NCBI RefSeq assembly: GCF_028285745.1
Contig: NZ_JANQOP010000140.1
Coordinates: 1 to 33,150 of the forward strand
DNA from: Acaryochloris sp. IP29b_bin.137
GTDB taxonomy: Bacteria > Cyanobacteriota > Cyanobacteriia > Thermosynechococcales > Thermosynechococcaceae
Direction of reading: 5' to 3'
Length of the DNA: 33,150 bases
A program made the translations under genes and the position numbers. Under the pieces are notes generated by a model, which worked only from the letters and a program-made list of their open reading frames with translations, did not search any database and was not told the DNA's origin. This document shows positions 1 to 7,911 of the stretch, in pieces (position 1 is the stretch's first letter; each line of letters begins with the position of its first letter).

Positions 1-1
1 T

Positions 2-628
2 GTGAATGGGGGGCCATTCAGTGTACGCGGTCTTTTCATTGCTGCAAATGCTGCTTCTGCCACTGGCGATGACGGAGGCTTATTTGGAGATCCGTTCCAG
101 GCTTCAGGTGAAATAGAATATTCCAGCGATTTTGGCGAGGATGACCAAAATAACTTTGCAATTCGGGCTCAATTTACCCATGCGGAAACCTACAATGTCA
201 ATCAAAACATTCTAGGTGCCAATGTTGAACTCACCTTTGGGCAGTTCGGTATTTTTGGCCGTTATGGTATTTCCATTGATCCTCAACTCACCAATGCTGG
301 TGTTACCAATGGTTTATTTGCAGGCGTCGCCCTTCCGGCAGGTAACACTAATAGCAGCATTCAAACCTGGATGGCTGGAGTGGGGGTCAATGACCTACTG
401 GTGCCAGGATCCCTCTTAGCTGTCGCTGCGGGTCAGCCTTTTATTGTCAATTCTGCGGATCCCAGCTATTCCACTCAAACCAATTTTGAGGCGTTTTATC
501 GGTTTCCAGTGAACGACAACATCACTATTACACCTACTGTGATGCTGATTACCAATCCCTTTAACATCAGCAACGGCAATCCCAATGACATCATTCAAGG
601 GTTGGTGAGAGCAACTTTCTCTTTCTAG
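2..628 (+). CDS. Iron-uptake-type outer-membrane porin (OprB/SLH family), C-terminal part
   Basis: This is the 3' end of a gene whose start lies before the window; the GTG at position 2 is simply the first in-frame codon available. The 208 visible residues alternate short hydrophobic and polar strands typical of a beta-barrel, for example the stretch ending in GIFGRYGISIDP, and the protein ends in the aromatic residue of RATFSF, the usual outer-membrane assembly signature. Composition and ending fit the large cyanobacterial porins that carry an N-terminal SLH domain and an OprB-like barrel, several of which are linked to iron or inorganic-ion uptake. The SLH part is not in view, so substrate and exact subfamily are inferred. 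A strong terminator follows 36 bp downstream. Confidence 0.75.
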   Translation: MNGGPFSVRGLFIAANAASATGDDGGLFGDPFQASGEIEYSSDFGEDDQNNFAIRAQFTHAETYNVNQNILGANVELTFGQFGIFGRYGISIDPQLTNAGVTNGLFAGVALPAGNTNSSIQTWMAGVGVNDLLVPGSLLAVAAGQPFIVNSADPSYSTQTNFEAFYRFPVNDNITITPTVMLITNPFNISNGNPNDIIQGLVRATFSF

Positions 629-663
629 CGCTTGCATTGATCCGTGATTCCCTCACTTACTAT

Positions 664-692
664 AAACGCCCTCCGCAGAGGGCGTTTTCCTT
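664..692 (+). terminator. Rho-independent terminator of the porin gene
   Basis: A perfect 10-bp stem (664-673 pairs with 678-687) with loop CGCA is followed by a T-rich run. It lies 36 bp after the porin stop codon. Confidence 0.85.
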
Positions 693-706
693 TTTACAGA
701 TTTCGC

Positions 707-735
707 AAAAAAAAGGAGCGTCAGTGTAACGCCCC
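707..735 (-). terminator. Rho-independent terminator of the minus-strand gene at 799-1014
   Basis: Read on the minus strand, a 7-bp stem with one G-U pair (735-729 with 721-715) encloses a 7-base loop and runs directly into eight T residues (714-707). It lies about 60 bp beyond the stop codon of the small gene at 799-1014. Confidence 0.7.
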
Positions 736-798
736 TAAGGTTAAATTGAAGTTTTCTAAAATTTTGTTATCTAAAAGCTTAAGGAGTTCATTCTGAGA

Positions 799-1014
799 CT
801 AAGCGCTTTGGCGAGAAACATGTTTCTCAAAATTAGCCTGAGTTTGCTGGAGCATTTCTTCTCGGCTATCCTCAGGACGCGTCAAGGTAGGAACAAGGTT
901 CCGAGCTTGCAACGTCATATGTAGCTGTAGATGAGCGACATATTCACTTAAATCTTCTCTGGGATTAGAGTTTTTTGAAAGGGGCTGTGAGTTAAGTTGC
1001 ACAGGGGTCTCCAT
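799..1014 (-). CDS. Small hypothetical protein, 71 aa
   Basis: I do not recognise this family. The frame could be extended 7 codons to a TTG at 1035, but the ATG at 1014 is preferred. The product is hydrophilic, with no signal peptide or membrane segment, is rich in Gln, Glu, Arg and Leu, and is probably helical and cytosolic. The main support for it being a real gene is the good minus-strand terminator at 707-735, which no other gene explains. It is convergent with the porin gene and divergent from the acetyltransferase at 1268. Coding status is moderately supported; function is unknown. Confidence 0.5.
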   Translation of the reverse strand: METPVQLNSQPLSKNSNPREDLSEYVAHLQLHMTLQARNLVPTLTRPEDSREEMLQQTQANFEKHVSRQSA

Positions 1015-1267
1015 ACCGAACAAACAATCACTCAAAGGACATAAAACGAACCTACCATTCTGCCTTTACTTCCCTTGAATCTCGCAATGAAGCGTTACGA
1101 CATAAGGTTATTGTATCAAGAAGTACAAAAATAGGTGTATTTTTGTTAAAAACGACTTATGCATTCCAGCAGGTTCCCTTATCAAATGGGTTGGCTCATT
1201 TGCTCCTTGGGCATCAGATAGTAAGTTGCCATTGTGCTTCGTGGATATCTAAGACATAATCATCGCT

Positions 1268-1759
1268 ATGGATAATCGACACATTCAGTTCCGAGACGGC
1301 CTTACCCAAGCTGGGCATCCGGTTACCAATGCCGAGTTGATCAAGCTACAACGGTTGTTTCAAGTAGGGGCGTTTTGGGCGGGTGAGCGTCAGTTGGAAG
1401 ATTGGGCAATTGCGATCGCACATAGTTTCCCCATTATTAGCGTCTGGGACCACCCAGAGCTCATTGGCTTTGCGCGGGCCACATCAGATGGCATTTATCG
1501 CGCCATGATATGGGATGTGGTCATTCACCCCGACTATCGCGGTCAAGGTCTAGGACGACAGCTTGTCCAAACCTTGCTGGCCCATCCTCATATGAATCGA
1601 GTCGAGCGAATTTACCTAGCGACTACCCATCAACAACGTTTTTACGAACAGATTGGGTTTGTGTGTAATTCCAGTACAACCATGGTGCTTACTCAGCAGA
1701 GAGATGCTTTGCCTGTCGCATTGGATCAGGGGCAATCAGGTGTCTGGCCAGAACAATAG
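1268..1759 (+). CDS. GNAT-family N-acetyltransferase
   Basis: The 163-residue protein has one GNAT fold. The acetyl-CoA pyrophosphate loop is visible as VIHPDYRGQGLGRQLV, with the R/Q-x-x-G-x-G/A signature RGQGLG at residues 91-96. Motif B follows, ending in RFYEQIGF (about 124-131), the usual tyrosine and phenylalanine region near the C-terminus. The acceptor substrate cannot be read from the sequence; candidates are small amines, antibiotics or protein N-termini. A HIP1 octamer lies inside the gene at 1412-1419. No clear Shine-Dalgarno sequence precedes the ATG, which is common in cyanobacteria. The gene stands alone, converging on the DUF928 gene with a 19-bp gap. Confidence 0.85.
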   Translation: MDNRHIQFRDGLTQAGHPVTNAELIKLQRLFQVGAFWAGERQLEDWAIAIAHSFPIISVWDHPELIGFARATSDGIYRAMIWDVVIHPDYRGQGLGRQLVQTLLAHPHMNRVERIYLATTHQQRFYEQIGFVCNSSTTMVLTQQRDALPVALDQGQSGVWPEQ

Positions 1760-1778
1760 GGCAAGCCTCATTCTCGTC

Positions 1779-2636
1779 TCAATTCCCAGCCAATGACACC
1801 TGTTGTTCGCCAGAACAACAGGGAAGTATCGGTTCCTTTGCTAATTCTGCTAAACGGATGTCCTGCAACAAAGCAGACCATTGTGACGCCAGTTGAAGAT
1901 CTTGGGGGGCTTTTTGTTTCAATCCAACCAGCATAGACAAGGCGTCAAACCACAGCCCCTCCTTCAAATACAGGTCTAAGCGTTGTGAAGCAGTAGCGGT
2001 TTGCAACTGTTGGCGCAGCTTAGAGCTTAAAGCCGTCCGGTAGATTCTACCGTGAACATAATTGGTTTCATTCGGACTGAAGCGGGTCAAGAGGGTCCAA
2101 GTATAGCGTTTCCCCTCTTGCAGGGGTTCACTCGAGTTGGGAACGGGGATACGGATAAATCCTCCTTCAGTCAGGGGCAATACAAACTTAGTTTTGTAAA
2201 CATAATGGTCATTCTCATCTTGCAGCACAAATTCGATAGGCAACTGAGTGGTTTTAGGCTGATTCGGCTGGCGGAATTTTGACAAATAAAACACGAATTC
2301 TGGATAATCCGCGGCGGTGAATCCCCAGATTAGTTTTCGGGTAGATGTCTCAGGCACTAAAGCCGTGAGGCGTGAAGTGGCACATTTATTTTTGGAGACC
2401 TCTGCCAGGGTTTTACATAGTGTGAACATCTTATCGCCCCGACTACTGCCTCCCTCGCGGCGCCCGGTTGGAGCACCAGGATCCTGGGGCGCCTCCGGTA
2501 GAGAGAAAGACGAGACATGATGGGGCTGATGCCTTGCCCAAGCCTCTCGAGCCCTAGGCGAGAAGCCGGATCCTGCTAGACTGAGCACGGCAAGTGCCAA
2601 TGTGAGCGAGCGTAGATAAGATTGAGCAGTTGACAT
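1779..2636 (-). CDS. DUF928 domain-containing exported protein
   Basis: The start is the ATG at 2636, preceded by AAGGAG at good spacing. The frame stays open further upstream, but that part overlaps the preceding gene in another frame. The 285-residue product has an N-terminal signal peptide (hydrophobic about 8-24). It shows the DUF928 landmarks: GAPTGRREGGSSRG at about 54-67, LTALVPE at about 90-96, then EFVLQDENDHYVYKTKF and a GKRYTW segment. DUF928 is a cyanobacterial family of unknown function, often found near CHASE2 proteins (from memory). It is the last gene of a four-gene operon, 41 bp after the CHAT-cyclase-CHASE2 gene. Because it is exported, it could meet the extracytoplasmic CHASE2 domain; that partnership is an inference. 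Confidence 0.85.
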   Translation of the reverse strand: MSTAQSYLRSLTLALAVLSLAGSGFSPRAREAWARHQPHHVSSFSLPEAPQDPGAPTGRREGGSSRGDKMFTLCKTLAEVSKNKCATSRLTALVPETSTRKLIWGFTAADYPEFVFYLSKFRQPNQPKTTQLPIEFVLQDENDHYVYKTKFVLPLTEGGFIRIPVPNSSEPLQEGKRYTWTLLTRFSPNETNYVHGRIYRTALSSKLRQQLQTATASQRLDLYLKEGLWFDALSMLVGLKQKAPQDLQLASQWSALLQDIRLAELAKEPILPCCSGEQQVSLAGN

Positions 2637-2677
2637 GAACGAAATCTCCTTCACAGAAAAGCAGGATAAATAAAACG

Positions 2678-5600
2678 TTAAGGGGTGGGAGGATGTTGAT
2701 CCAGATCTCGTGTTCGAACCAGCAATACAACGACCGTAGCCAATCCATAGGCGATCAGGGCTGGCACAAAGGGGATTAAGGTGCCTTGTATTAATCCCCA
2801 TAAGCTGATGCCTGTCAAAGAGCTGATGGCGATGACAGTGGCCACACCACTCCGAGGCGTTAACCCAAATACAATCGCCACTCCCCCTCCCGCGATGGCC
2901 CAACACCATATCCACAGAGGGGCAGCCCATTGGGGCCACATCACTAAGCTGGGACGCTGATCATCAACAGTGCTGATGATTTGGCTCACCATGTGAGCTT
3001 GCACAAATACTCCCGCTATCTTGTAAGTTGGACCAGCGCCATAGGGCGTTGACCAAAAATCACCCGATGCGCTGGACTCAACCCCCACCAACACGACTTT
3101 ATCCTGAATCGCTTGAGGGTGAACCTGGCCCTTGAGCACTTGACCCACTGTCACGGTTTCGGCGATATCCTTGGGATGATTGAGAGCGCGGTAATTGAGC
3201 ATGATTTGCAAGCCAGCCATCCGATGGGAAGGCATCCCGTGGTAAGCGCCCAAAGACTGTATCTTTTTGAACAGAGTCCGATGAGACCGTCCTGCGACTG
3301 CTTGTTGAACACTCAACTGCAAGGGTTGACCATCCGGCTCAGTCAGATCTAAGGATAACGCATGATTAGACTTATTCTCTTTAGGCTTGTTCTCTAAGTA
3401 ATGGAAGGACAACAGGGAGGCAAACGAAAAAGTTGCCATGCAGGGAGAGGTGGGTTCATGCCTCATATGGAGGAGGTGGCGCCGCAAAATACCATCTCCA
3501 TCTTCAACAAAATCAGTAAAGCCAATCCGATTGGCTGCAGCGACTTCAGGAGGAGGGGCAATGCCGACTGGATCGCTAATTGTATCACTCCCTTTACAGG
3601 GCACCACTAGTCGTTGTTCCTGGCGCAATTGCTGAGCAAGCTGAGGATACTCAGGGTCAACCGCGAAATCCCGATAAATGTCTAGGCCAATCGCTTTGGG
3701 TTTGGCCTCCTTAAGCTTAGTGAGTAATTGGGTGAGGGTTGAATCTGCTAATGAACTCCGGCGCGATTGTTCTCCTTGTGCTTGAATGTCCTCATCTTTC
3801 ACTAAAACCACTAACAAACGTGGATCAGGTCCTTCGATTGGTCGGAGTCGCAGCAGCCGATCGAACGCCCACAACTCCAATGGCTGGAGTGCGCCTACCC
3901 CTCGCAGACCCATGAGTGCAGCAGTTAACAACAGGCTTATTGGCAAGATAGCTTTGATAGGTTGGCGGCACAATCGAACCATCTTCGCTGGGAATGACAG
4001 TGATGTTGCAGTTTCAGTGTCTGGTTCTGGGGCCGGAGGGGGCGGAACTGGAATCCCATTGTCCGCAGGACGAGATGCATGGGTCGGCCCGTCTGAGCGG
4101 AGTGAATGGGGAGGGTGATTATCCCAAAGAATTTCAAAAATAGGGACGGTGCCAATTCCCTTTAATGGGTGTGCAGGGTGAGTATGAATCGCAACATCGG
4201 TTAAGCCTGCATTGCGCAGCAGTACTGCGGATACTTCGGACAATAAGATTTGTCCACCATTGGCAAGATCAGAAATGCGATAGGCATAATCAACTTCTTG
4301 GCCAATGAAATCATGGTCATCCCCACTGATCAATGGACTCCCAGTGTGCATCCCAATTCTGATCTGTAATGGGCCAAACGGAGTCTCAATGGGATCGCTA
4401 TCGTGGAGCTTTTGTAAAGCCATGGACCACTGCACCGCTTGCATGGCTTCAGGGAAGCTCATCAGAAAGCCATCCCCTTCTGATTTGACCATTCGACCGC
4501 CAAAGGCCGCTAAGCTGCTGATCACCCTTTGGCGGTGAGGTTGCAAAATCTTATCAAAGTATTGTTGATTACGAGTGGTAACGTCGCGTCCCGGCATGGC
4601 TTGCTTAATGGCAGTTGAATTGGCCAAGTCCGTAAAGACGATGGTGACAATTTGAGAGGCTAAGCCATTGCTGTGGCGCCAAGACGCGTACCTTCCCCGA
4701 TCGCCAAGCTTCAGCCTTTCCCACGTCAAGGACACTTCTGCAGGATTCTGATAGATAATCGGTAGCCAAGTGGCACAAGGAAAATGAGGTTCAAGATCGT
4801 GTAATCGTTCACGGGCTTCGCGCACGGCTAAATGGAACGGCTGCTCCTGTGAAAAAGATGCTAGAAAATACTTGAGAAAATATTGGGCAACTTGATCCGG
4901 AACGGGTTCGCGCATAATCACCATGGCAGGTAGCTGTAGATCGGCCAACTGGTGGGCGAGCCCTAGACCATCACAAGAGTTGAAAATAGCGAGCTTCAGT
5001 CCTTTGTTAATGGCTCGTTGCAGAGAATATTTGAGTTGGTGAATGTCCAGAGCTTCATTGGCGTTCAGATAAATATGCCCCGTGTCACAGGGCTGAGAAC
5101 TATGGCTATGACCTGCAAAAAACAAGATATCCCATGGCTGTTCCCACAAATGGTCTGTCAATTCCAACCGTTGAGGTTCTACTAAAAACTGCACATTGGC
5201 ATCAGGCAGTTTATCCAGAACGTCTTGATCCGCTTGGGTATTGATCCCGTGACTATTCCCCAGAATGGCCAGAATATTGATTTCAGATTTGGCAGTCGAG
5301 GGATGCTGAATCCCTTCGTAAATCGGTGCGCCCAAGACGATCTCGCACTTTGCATATCGATTGAGCAGCTCCCATTGGTGCCAAGGTAAACGCTGTAATT
5401 GCCGATTATCTGTCTGGAGAATAATGCGAATTTGGTCGTCTGGTGATAGTTGCTCCAGCCATTTATCACGAACCGGACGAAAGGATTCTGCTAGCAACCA
5501 TTGATTCAAGCGTATTTGGAGTGTTTCGGCAGCTTGTTCACACTGCGATCGCAGTTCCTTCCATGCCACATTGGTGATTTGTTGTTTCGGAGCCTCTAAA

Positions 5601-5791
5601 CGCGTCGTTAAGCCTAAATTCAGATAAGCTGTCAGCCATGCTTGATAGTGTTCAGGGATATCTGGGGCTGCAGGCAACGATCCGTTCGTTTCTGCTGAAG
5701 GTCTGTCTCCTTCCAAGCCAACCTGAAAGATCACAGAAAAACCCTGTGTAAAGTGACCTTCTCCGACTCGTAAGACAACTAACTTATCCAC
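2678..5791 (-). CDS. CHAT - class III nucleotide cyclase - CHASE2 membrane protein
   Basis: The 1037-residue protein starts at GTG 5791, behind a purine-rich AAGGAG. Residues 1-100 match the N-terminal region usual in cyanobacterial CHAT/CHASE2 proteins. A caspase-like CHAT domain spans about 100-350, with its candidate dyad at His228 (FFAGHSH) and Cys273 (NSCDG). A class III adenylate/guanylate cyclase domain follows (about 380-555), with metal-binding Asp388 (FTDLANST) and Asp440 (KSEGDG) and Arg505. The usual transition-state Asn is Asp501 (VDYAYRI). A Pro-rich linker (575-592) leads to a membrane segment (about 612-630), an extracytoplasmic CHASE2 sensor (about 640-930) and about three C-terminal membrane segments (953-1026). 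CHAT and cyclase should be cytoplasmic. The cyclase lies before the sensor, unlike the more usual CHASE2-TM-cyclase order. Domain assignments are firm; catalytic activity is inferred. Confidence 0.92.
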   Translation of the reverse strand: MDKLVVLRVGEGHFTQGFSVIFQVGLEGDRPSAETNGSLPAAPDIPEHYQAWLTAYLNLGLTTRLEAPKQQITNVAWKELRSQCEQAAETLQIRLNQWLLAESFRPVRDKWLEQLSPDDQIRIILQTDNRQLQRLPWHQWELLNRYAKCEIVLGAPIYEGIQHPSTAKSEINILAILGNSHGINTQADQDVLDKLPDANVQFLVEPQRLELTDHLWEQPWDILFFAGHSHSSQPCDTGHIYLNANEALDIHQLKYSLQRAINKGLKLAIFNSCDGLGLAHQLADLQLPAMVIMREPVPDQVAQYFLKYFLASFSQEQPFHLAVREARERLHDLEPHFPCATWLPIIYQNPAEVSLTWERLKLGDRGRYASWRHSNGLASQIVTIVFTDLANSTAIKQAMPGRDVTTRNQQYFDKILQPHRQRVISSLAAFGGRMVKSEGDGFLMSFPEAMQAVQWSMALQKLHDSDPIETPFGPLQIRIGMHTGSPLISGDDHDFIGQEVDYAYRISDLANGGQILLSEVSAVLLRNAGLTDVAIHTHPAHPLKGIGTVPIFEILWDNHPPHSLRSDGPTHASRPADNGIPVPPPPAPEPDTETATSLSFPAKMVRLCRQPIKAILPISLLLTAALMGLRGVGALQPLELWAFDRLLRLRPIEGPDPRLLVVLVKDEDIQAQGEQSRRSSLADSTLTQLLTKLKEAKPKAIGLDIYRDFAVDPEYPQLAQQLRQEQRLVVPCKGSDTISDPVGIAPPPEVAAANRIGFTDFVEDGDGILRRHLLHMRHEPTSPCMATFSFASLLSFHYLENKPKENKSNHALSLDLTEPDGQPLQLSVQQAVAGRSHRTLFKKIQSLGAYHGMPSHRMAGLQIMLNYRALNHPKDIAETVTVGQVLKGQVHPQAIQDKVVLVGVESSASGDFWSTPYGAGPTYKIAGVFVQAHMVSQIISTVDDQRPSLVMWPQWAAPLWIWCWAIAGGGVAIVFGLTPRSGVATVIAISSLTGISLWGLIQGTLIPFVPALIAYGLATVVVLLVRTRDLDQHPPTP

Positions 5792-5846
5792 GGCTCCTTC
5801 TCTTCTTGGCAGCGATCTCCTTTGTGGTTAGCTAGCTTGTGGGGCT

Positions 5847-6824
5847 TTAGATCACGAACATTTCTGAAATACTCTGATTGCATTGCTCTAAATCAACGTG
5901 GAACTGCTCACCGGTTCGGCCGCTAAATTCGAGTTGCAGATAATTATCAGCTGATCGAGATTGAGCTTCTAGGAAGGTGTTGCGTTGATGATCGAGAACT
6001 CTGAGAATCAAATTTTCGGGTAAGGATGGGTGATCACCCGCGGGTCGGAGTTGAACACATAGCATCCGTTGCTCATCCGCTTCGGTTTGCAAAAGATTCA
6101 TGATCAATACCAGGGGAATCTCAGTCTTATCGGCTTTGAACTGAACTAATTTGGCACGCTTAACGCATATGGCGTTGTCATAGAGGTCGAGGGTCGACGT
6201 TGTCGCAGCACTTCTAAATTGGAAGCTAGGTTCAGGCATGGCGGGCGGTAAGAGATGGTCCACCACTTGCCAGCTTTTATCAAATACACCGTTTAACCAT
6301 TGGCCTAGGTCTGTACAGAGGCTGCTCAGGGGGCCTTCGGTGTCGGCAGAGGGCATAAATTCGCTGATATGTGCGAGTAAAGATTCCAGCGGTTGTAATT
6401 GGTCAATTGGAAGATGCCCCCGGGTTGCGGTAGGCGTGAATCCCAAAATTTGGGCCTTGCGATGATTGTCCTCAATCAAAATGACGATATATCCGATGCG
6501 ATCAGACCATACGTCGGGCGGCAGCACACAAGGAGAGGTTGCTGATAAAACGGGACGACACTCTAATCGACCAATGTCTGGAATCATTAAGTCGGCGACA
6601 TCTGAGCAGAGTCGAATAATCGGGTTCCAACAATCACTGGCTTCTAAGCAAAAGGGAATTTCCATCAAACTCAGGTAATCCTTGACGACCCAAACGGCTA
6701 GGGTGTTGAAATACACCTGCCGTGCTTTGTCGGGGGTAGTCTGTTGCTGCCCAAATTTCTGGGCTGTTAGCCTTGCAACTTGGGTAATGGGTAAGGCTAA
6801 GGAATCGATCATCAAGGGAAGCAT
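5847..6824 (-). CDS. DUF1822 family protein
   Basis: The 325-residue soluble protein has no signal peptide or clear membrane helix. It fits the cyanobacterial DUF1822 family: an N-terminal Gln-rich helical segment (GQQQTTPDKARQVYFNTLAVWVVKDYL, within about 24-51), then a region ending in WNPIIRLCSDVADLMIPDIGRLECRP, which is the family hallmark. The C-terminal half resembles a beta-rich sandwich. No function is known. It is second in the operon, 23 bp after the sigma-like gene and 55 bp before the CHAT-cyclase-CHASE2 gene. DUF1822 genes beside sigma-like genes are, from memory, a recurrent cyanobacterial arrangement, which suggests a role in controlling the sigma factor or relaying the signal. 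The ATG at 6824 is used; an internal Met at codon 5 is an alternative start. Confidence 0.85.
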   Translation of the reverse strand: MLPLMIDSLALPITQVARLTAQKFGQQQTTPDKARQVYFNTLAVWVVKDYLSLMEIPFCLEASDCWNPIIRLCSDVADLMIPDIGRLECRPVLSATSPCVLPPDVWSDRIGYIVILIEDNHRKAQILGFTPTATRGHLPIDQLQPLESLLAHISEFMPSADTEGPLSSLCTDLGQWLNGVFDKSWQVVDHLLPPAMPEPSFQFRSAATTSTLDLYDNAICVKRAKLVQFKADKTEIPLVLIMNLLQTEADEQRMLCVQLRPAGDHPSLPENLILRVLDHQRNTFLEAQSRSADNYLQLEFSGRTGEQFHVDLEQCNQSISEMFVI

Positions 6825-6847
6825 GTCGTCAAAATCAGGAACTTCTA

Positions 6848-7510
6848 TTATAGATATCCTTGTGCTTGACCAAAATTACGCAAACGGGGGATGCATTGTC
6901 GTTGATAAAAACTGCTGAGGGTCGAAATGGGCAAGCCCAATTCACCGGAAATCTTCTCCCAGCTTTGTTCTGGAGGTAATCGTCTTAACAGGAGGACTTG
7001 ACAAGTGACATCCGGCCGATTTTGAATGTGGGCGTTTGCAAGGTCACCTTCAGGATCCGTTTCTACCCATTGACGGGTGTTTTCCAGAATGGGTGGGGTG
7101 TCTGGGGGGGCTGCGATCGCATTTGTGATGTCTTGGTTTTTGTTAACCGCTCCGGGAGCGACTGAGGTGCAGCGAGCTAACTGTTTTTGCTGGCCGATCC
7201 GAAAGTCCTGTAGCCGCCATTTCAAATATCGATTAAGCCAAGTAATCACACTACTGCGATCCGGGTTATATTGCTCACCGGTTCCAGGCTCACAGATGTT
7301 TTGACAGAAGTAAACCCACGTTTGCTGCAACGCATCTTCGTAGTAAGGGGTATGTTCATGCCAGAGTTTATGAGAGTTTTCAATCAGCCGCACCATCTGA
7401 GTTAGACATTGCCTCCGCTTTAGATGGCCAGCAGGATATTGACGCGCTTCTAATACCAGTTCACGTAGCTGATCTTCAAGAGGTAACATTTGCTGATTCT
7501 TGAGTTGCAT
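6848..7510 (-). CDS. RNA polymerase sigma-70-like (ECF/group 3-type) factor
   Basis: The 220-residue protein begins at ATG 7510. A region 2-like segment is visible at about 55-110 (YYEDALQQTWVYFCQNI, then SSVITWLNRYLKWRLQDF), where the TWLNRYLKWRL pattern resembles ECF-type region 2. A linker of variable composition follows, then a region 4 helix-turn-helix near the C-terminus (SWEKISGELGLPISTLSSFYQR, split around GLPIST). Both halves diverge from textbook sigma factors, so core binding is inferred. It is the first gene of the operon with DUF1822, CHAT-cyclase-CHASE2 and DUF928, and has a TATAAT-type promoter just upstream. A sigma factor heading a signalling operon suggests autoregulation or control of a downstream response. 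Confidence 0.8.
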   Translation of the reverse strand: MQLKNQQMLPLEDQLRELVLEARQYPAGHLKRRQCLTQMVRLIENSHKLWHEHTPYYEDALQQTWVYFCQNICEPGTGEQYNPDRSSVITWLNRYLKWRLQDFRIGQQKQLARCTSVAPGAVNKNQDITNAIAAPPDTPPILENTRQWVETDPEGDLANAHIQNRPDVTCQVLLLRRLPPEQSWEKISGELGLPISTLSSFYQRQCIPRLRNFGQAQGYL

Positions 7511-7556
7511 AGGCCACCCACCTATCCCTTTTCAGAGGTCTATCCTGGAGTTGGTC

Positions 7557-7585
7557 ATTATAAATCTGGTATCAGGCGAAGTCGG
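7557..7585 (-). promoter_or_regulatory. Promoter of the sigma/DUF1822/CHAT-cyclase-CHASE2/DUF928 operon
   Basis: On the minus strand a perfect -10 box TATAAT (7562-7557) lies 17 bp after CCGACT (7585-7580), which matches TTGACA at three positions. The leader to ATG 7510 would be about 40 nt. The perfect -10 suggests recognition by the housekeeping sigma factor rather than by the operon's own factor. Confidence 0.5.
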
Positions 7586-7911
7586 AATGGTATCCGATGT
7601 TGTTATGACTTAACGCCCCTGGCAGAAGATAAGAAAGGATTGTCTTCGTCCACATCAGCGCTCATTGAGGTCAATTGTTAGAATGCAGGATAATTTGAAC
7701 ACTACAAGAAAAGGGTGGGGTGAGATGTGAGTTGAATCACTTGCTAGGTTACCAAAAGGTGTATTTTGTGTGAATTCCTCCCCCATAACTTTGTAATATC
7801 AAGATTCAGAGGGTTAAAGCCAAATTTTTTCTTGATGTTTATGTGTTTTTCTCTACCAGAGATGACTAAACTGAGGATGAGATGCCCCAATTTCACATTA
7901 CTTAGCAACAC
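7586..7911. other. Intergenic spacer between divergent sigma operon and txlA
   Basis: Together with the promoter above, this is a 401-bp divergent spacer. I see no convincing gene in it. The only structure noted is an imperfect inverted pair: AATATCAAG near 7796 and CTTGATGTT near 7830, about 30 bp apart. A txlA promoter must lie here but none stands out. Confidence 0.5.

Noticed and set aside
2637..2939. Upstream extension of the DUF928 frame by 101 codons
   Set aside because: It overlaps the CHASE2 coding end in another frame, has shadow-like composition, and the ATG at 2636 has a good Shine-Dalgarno and begins a signal peptide.
7490..7681. 63-codon plus-strand frame over the sigma operon leader
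   Set aside because: It overlaps the promoter and start of the sigma-like gene and has no support from motifs.
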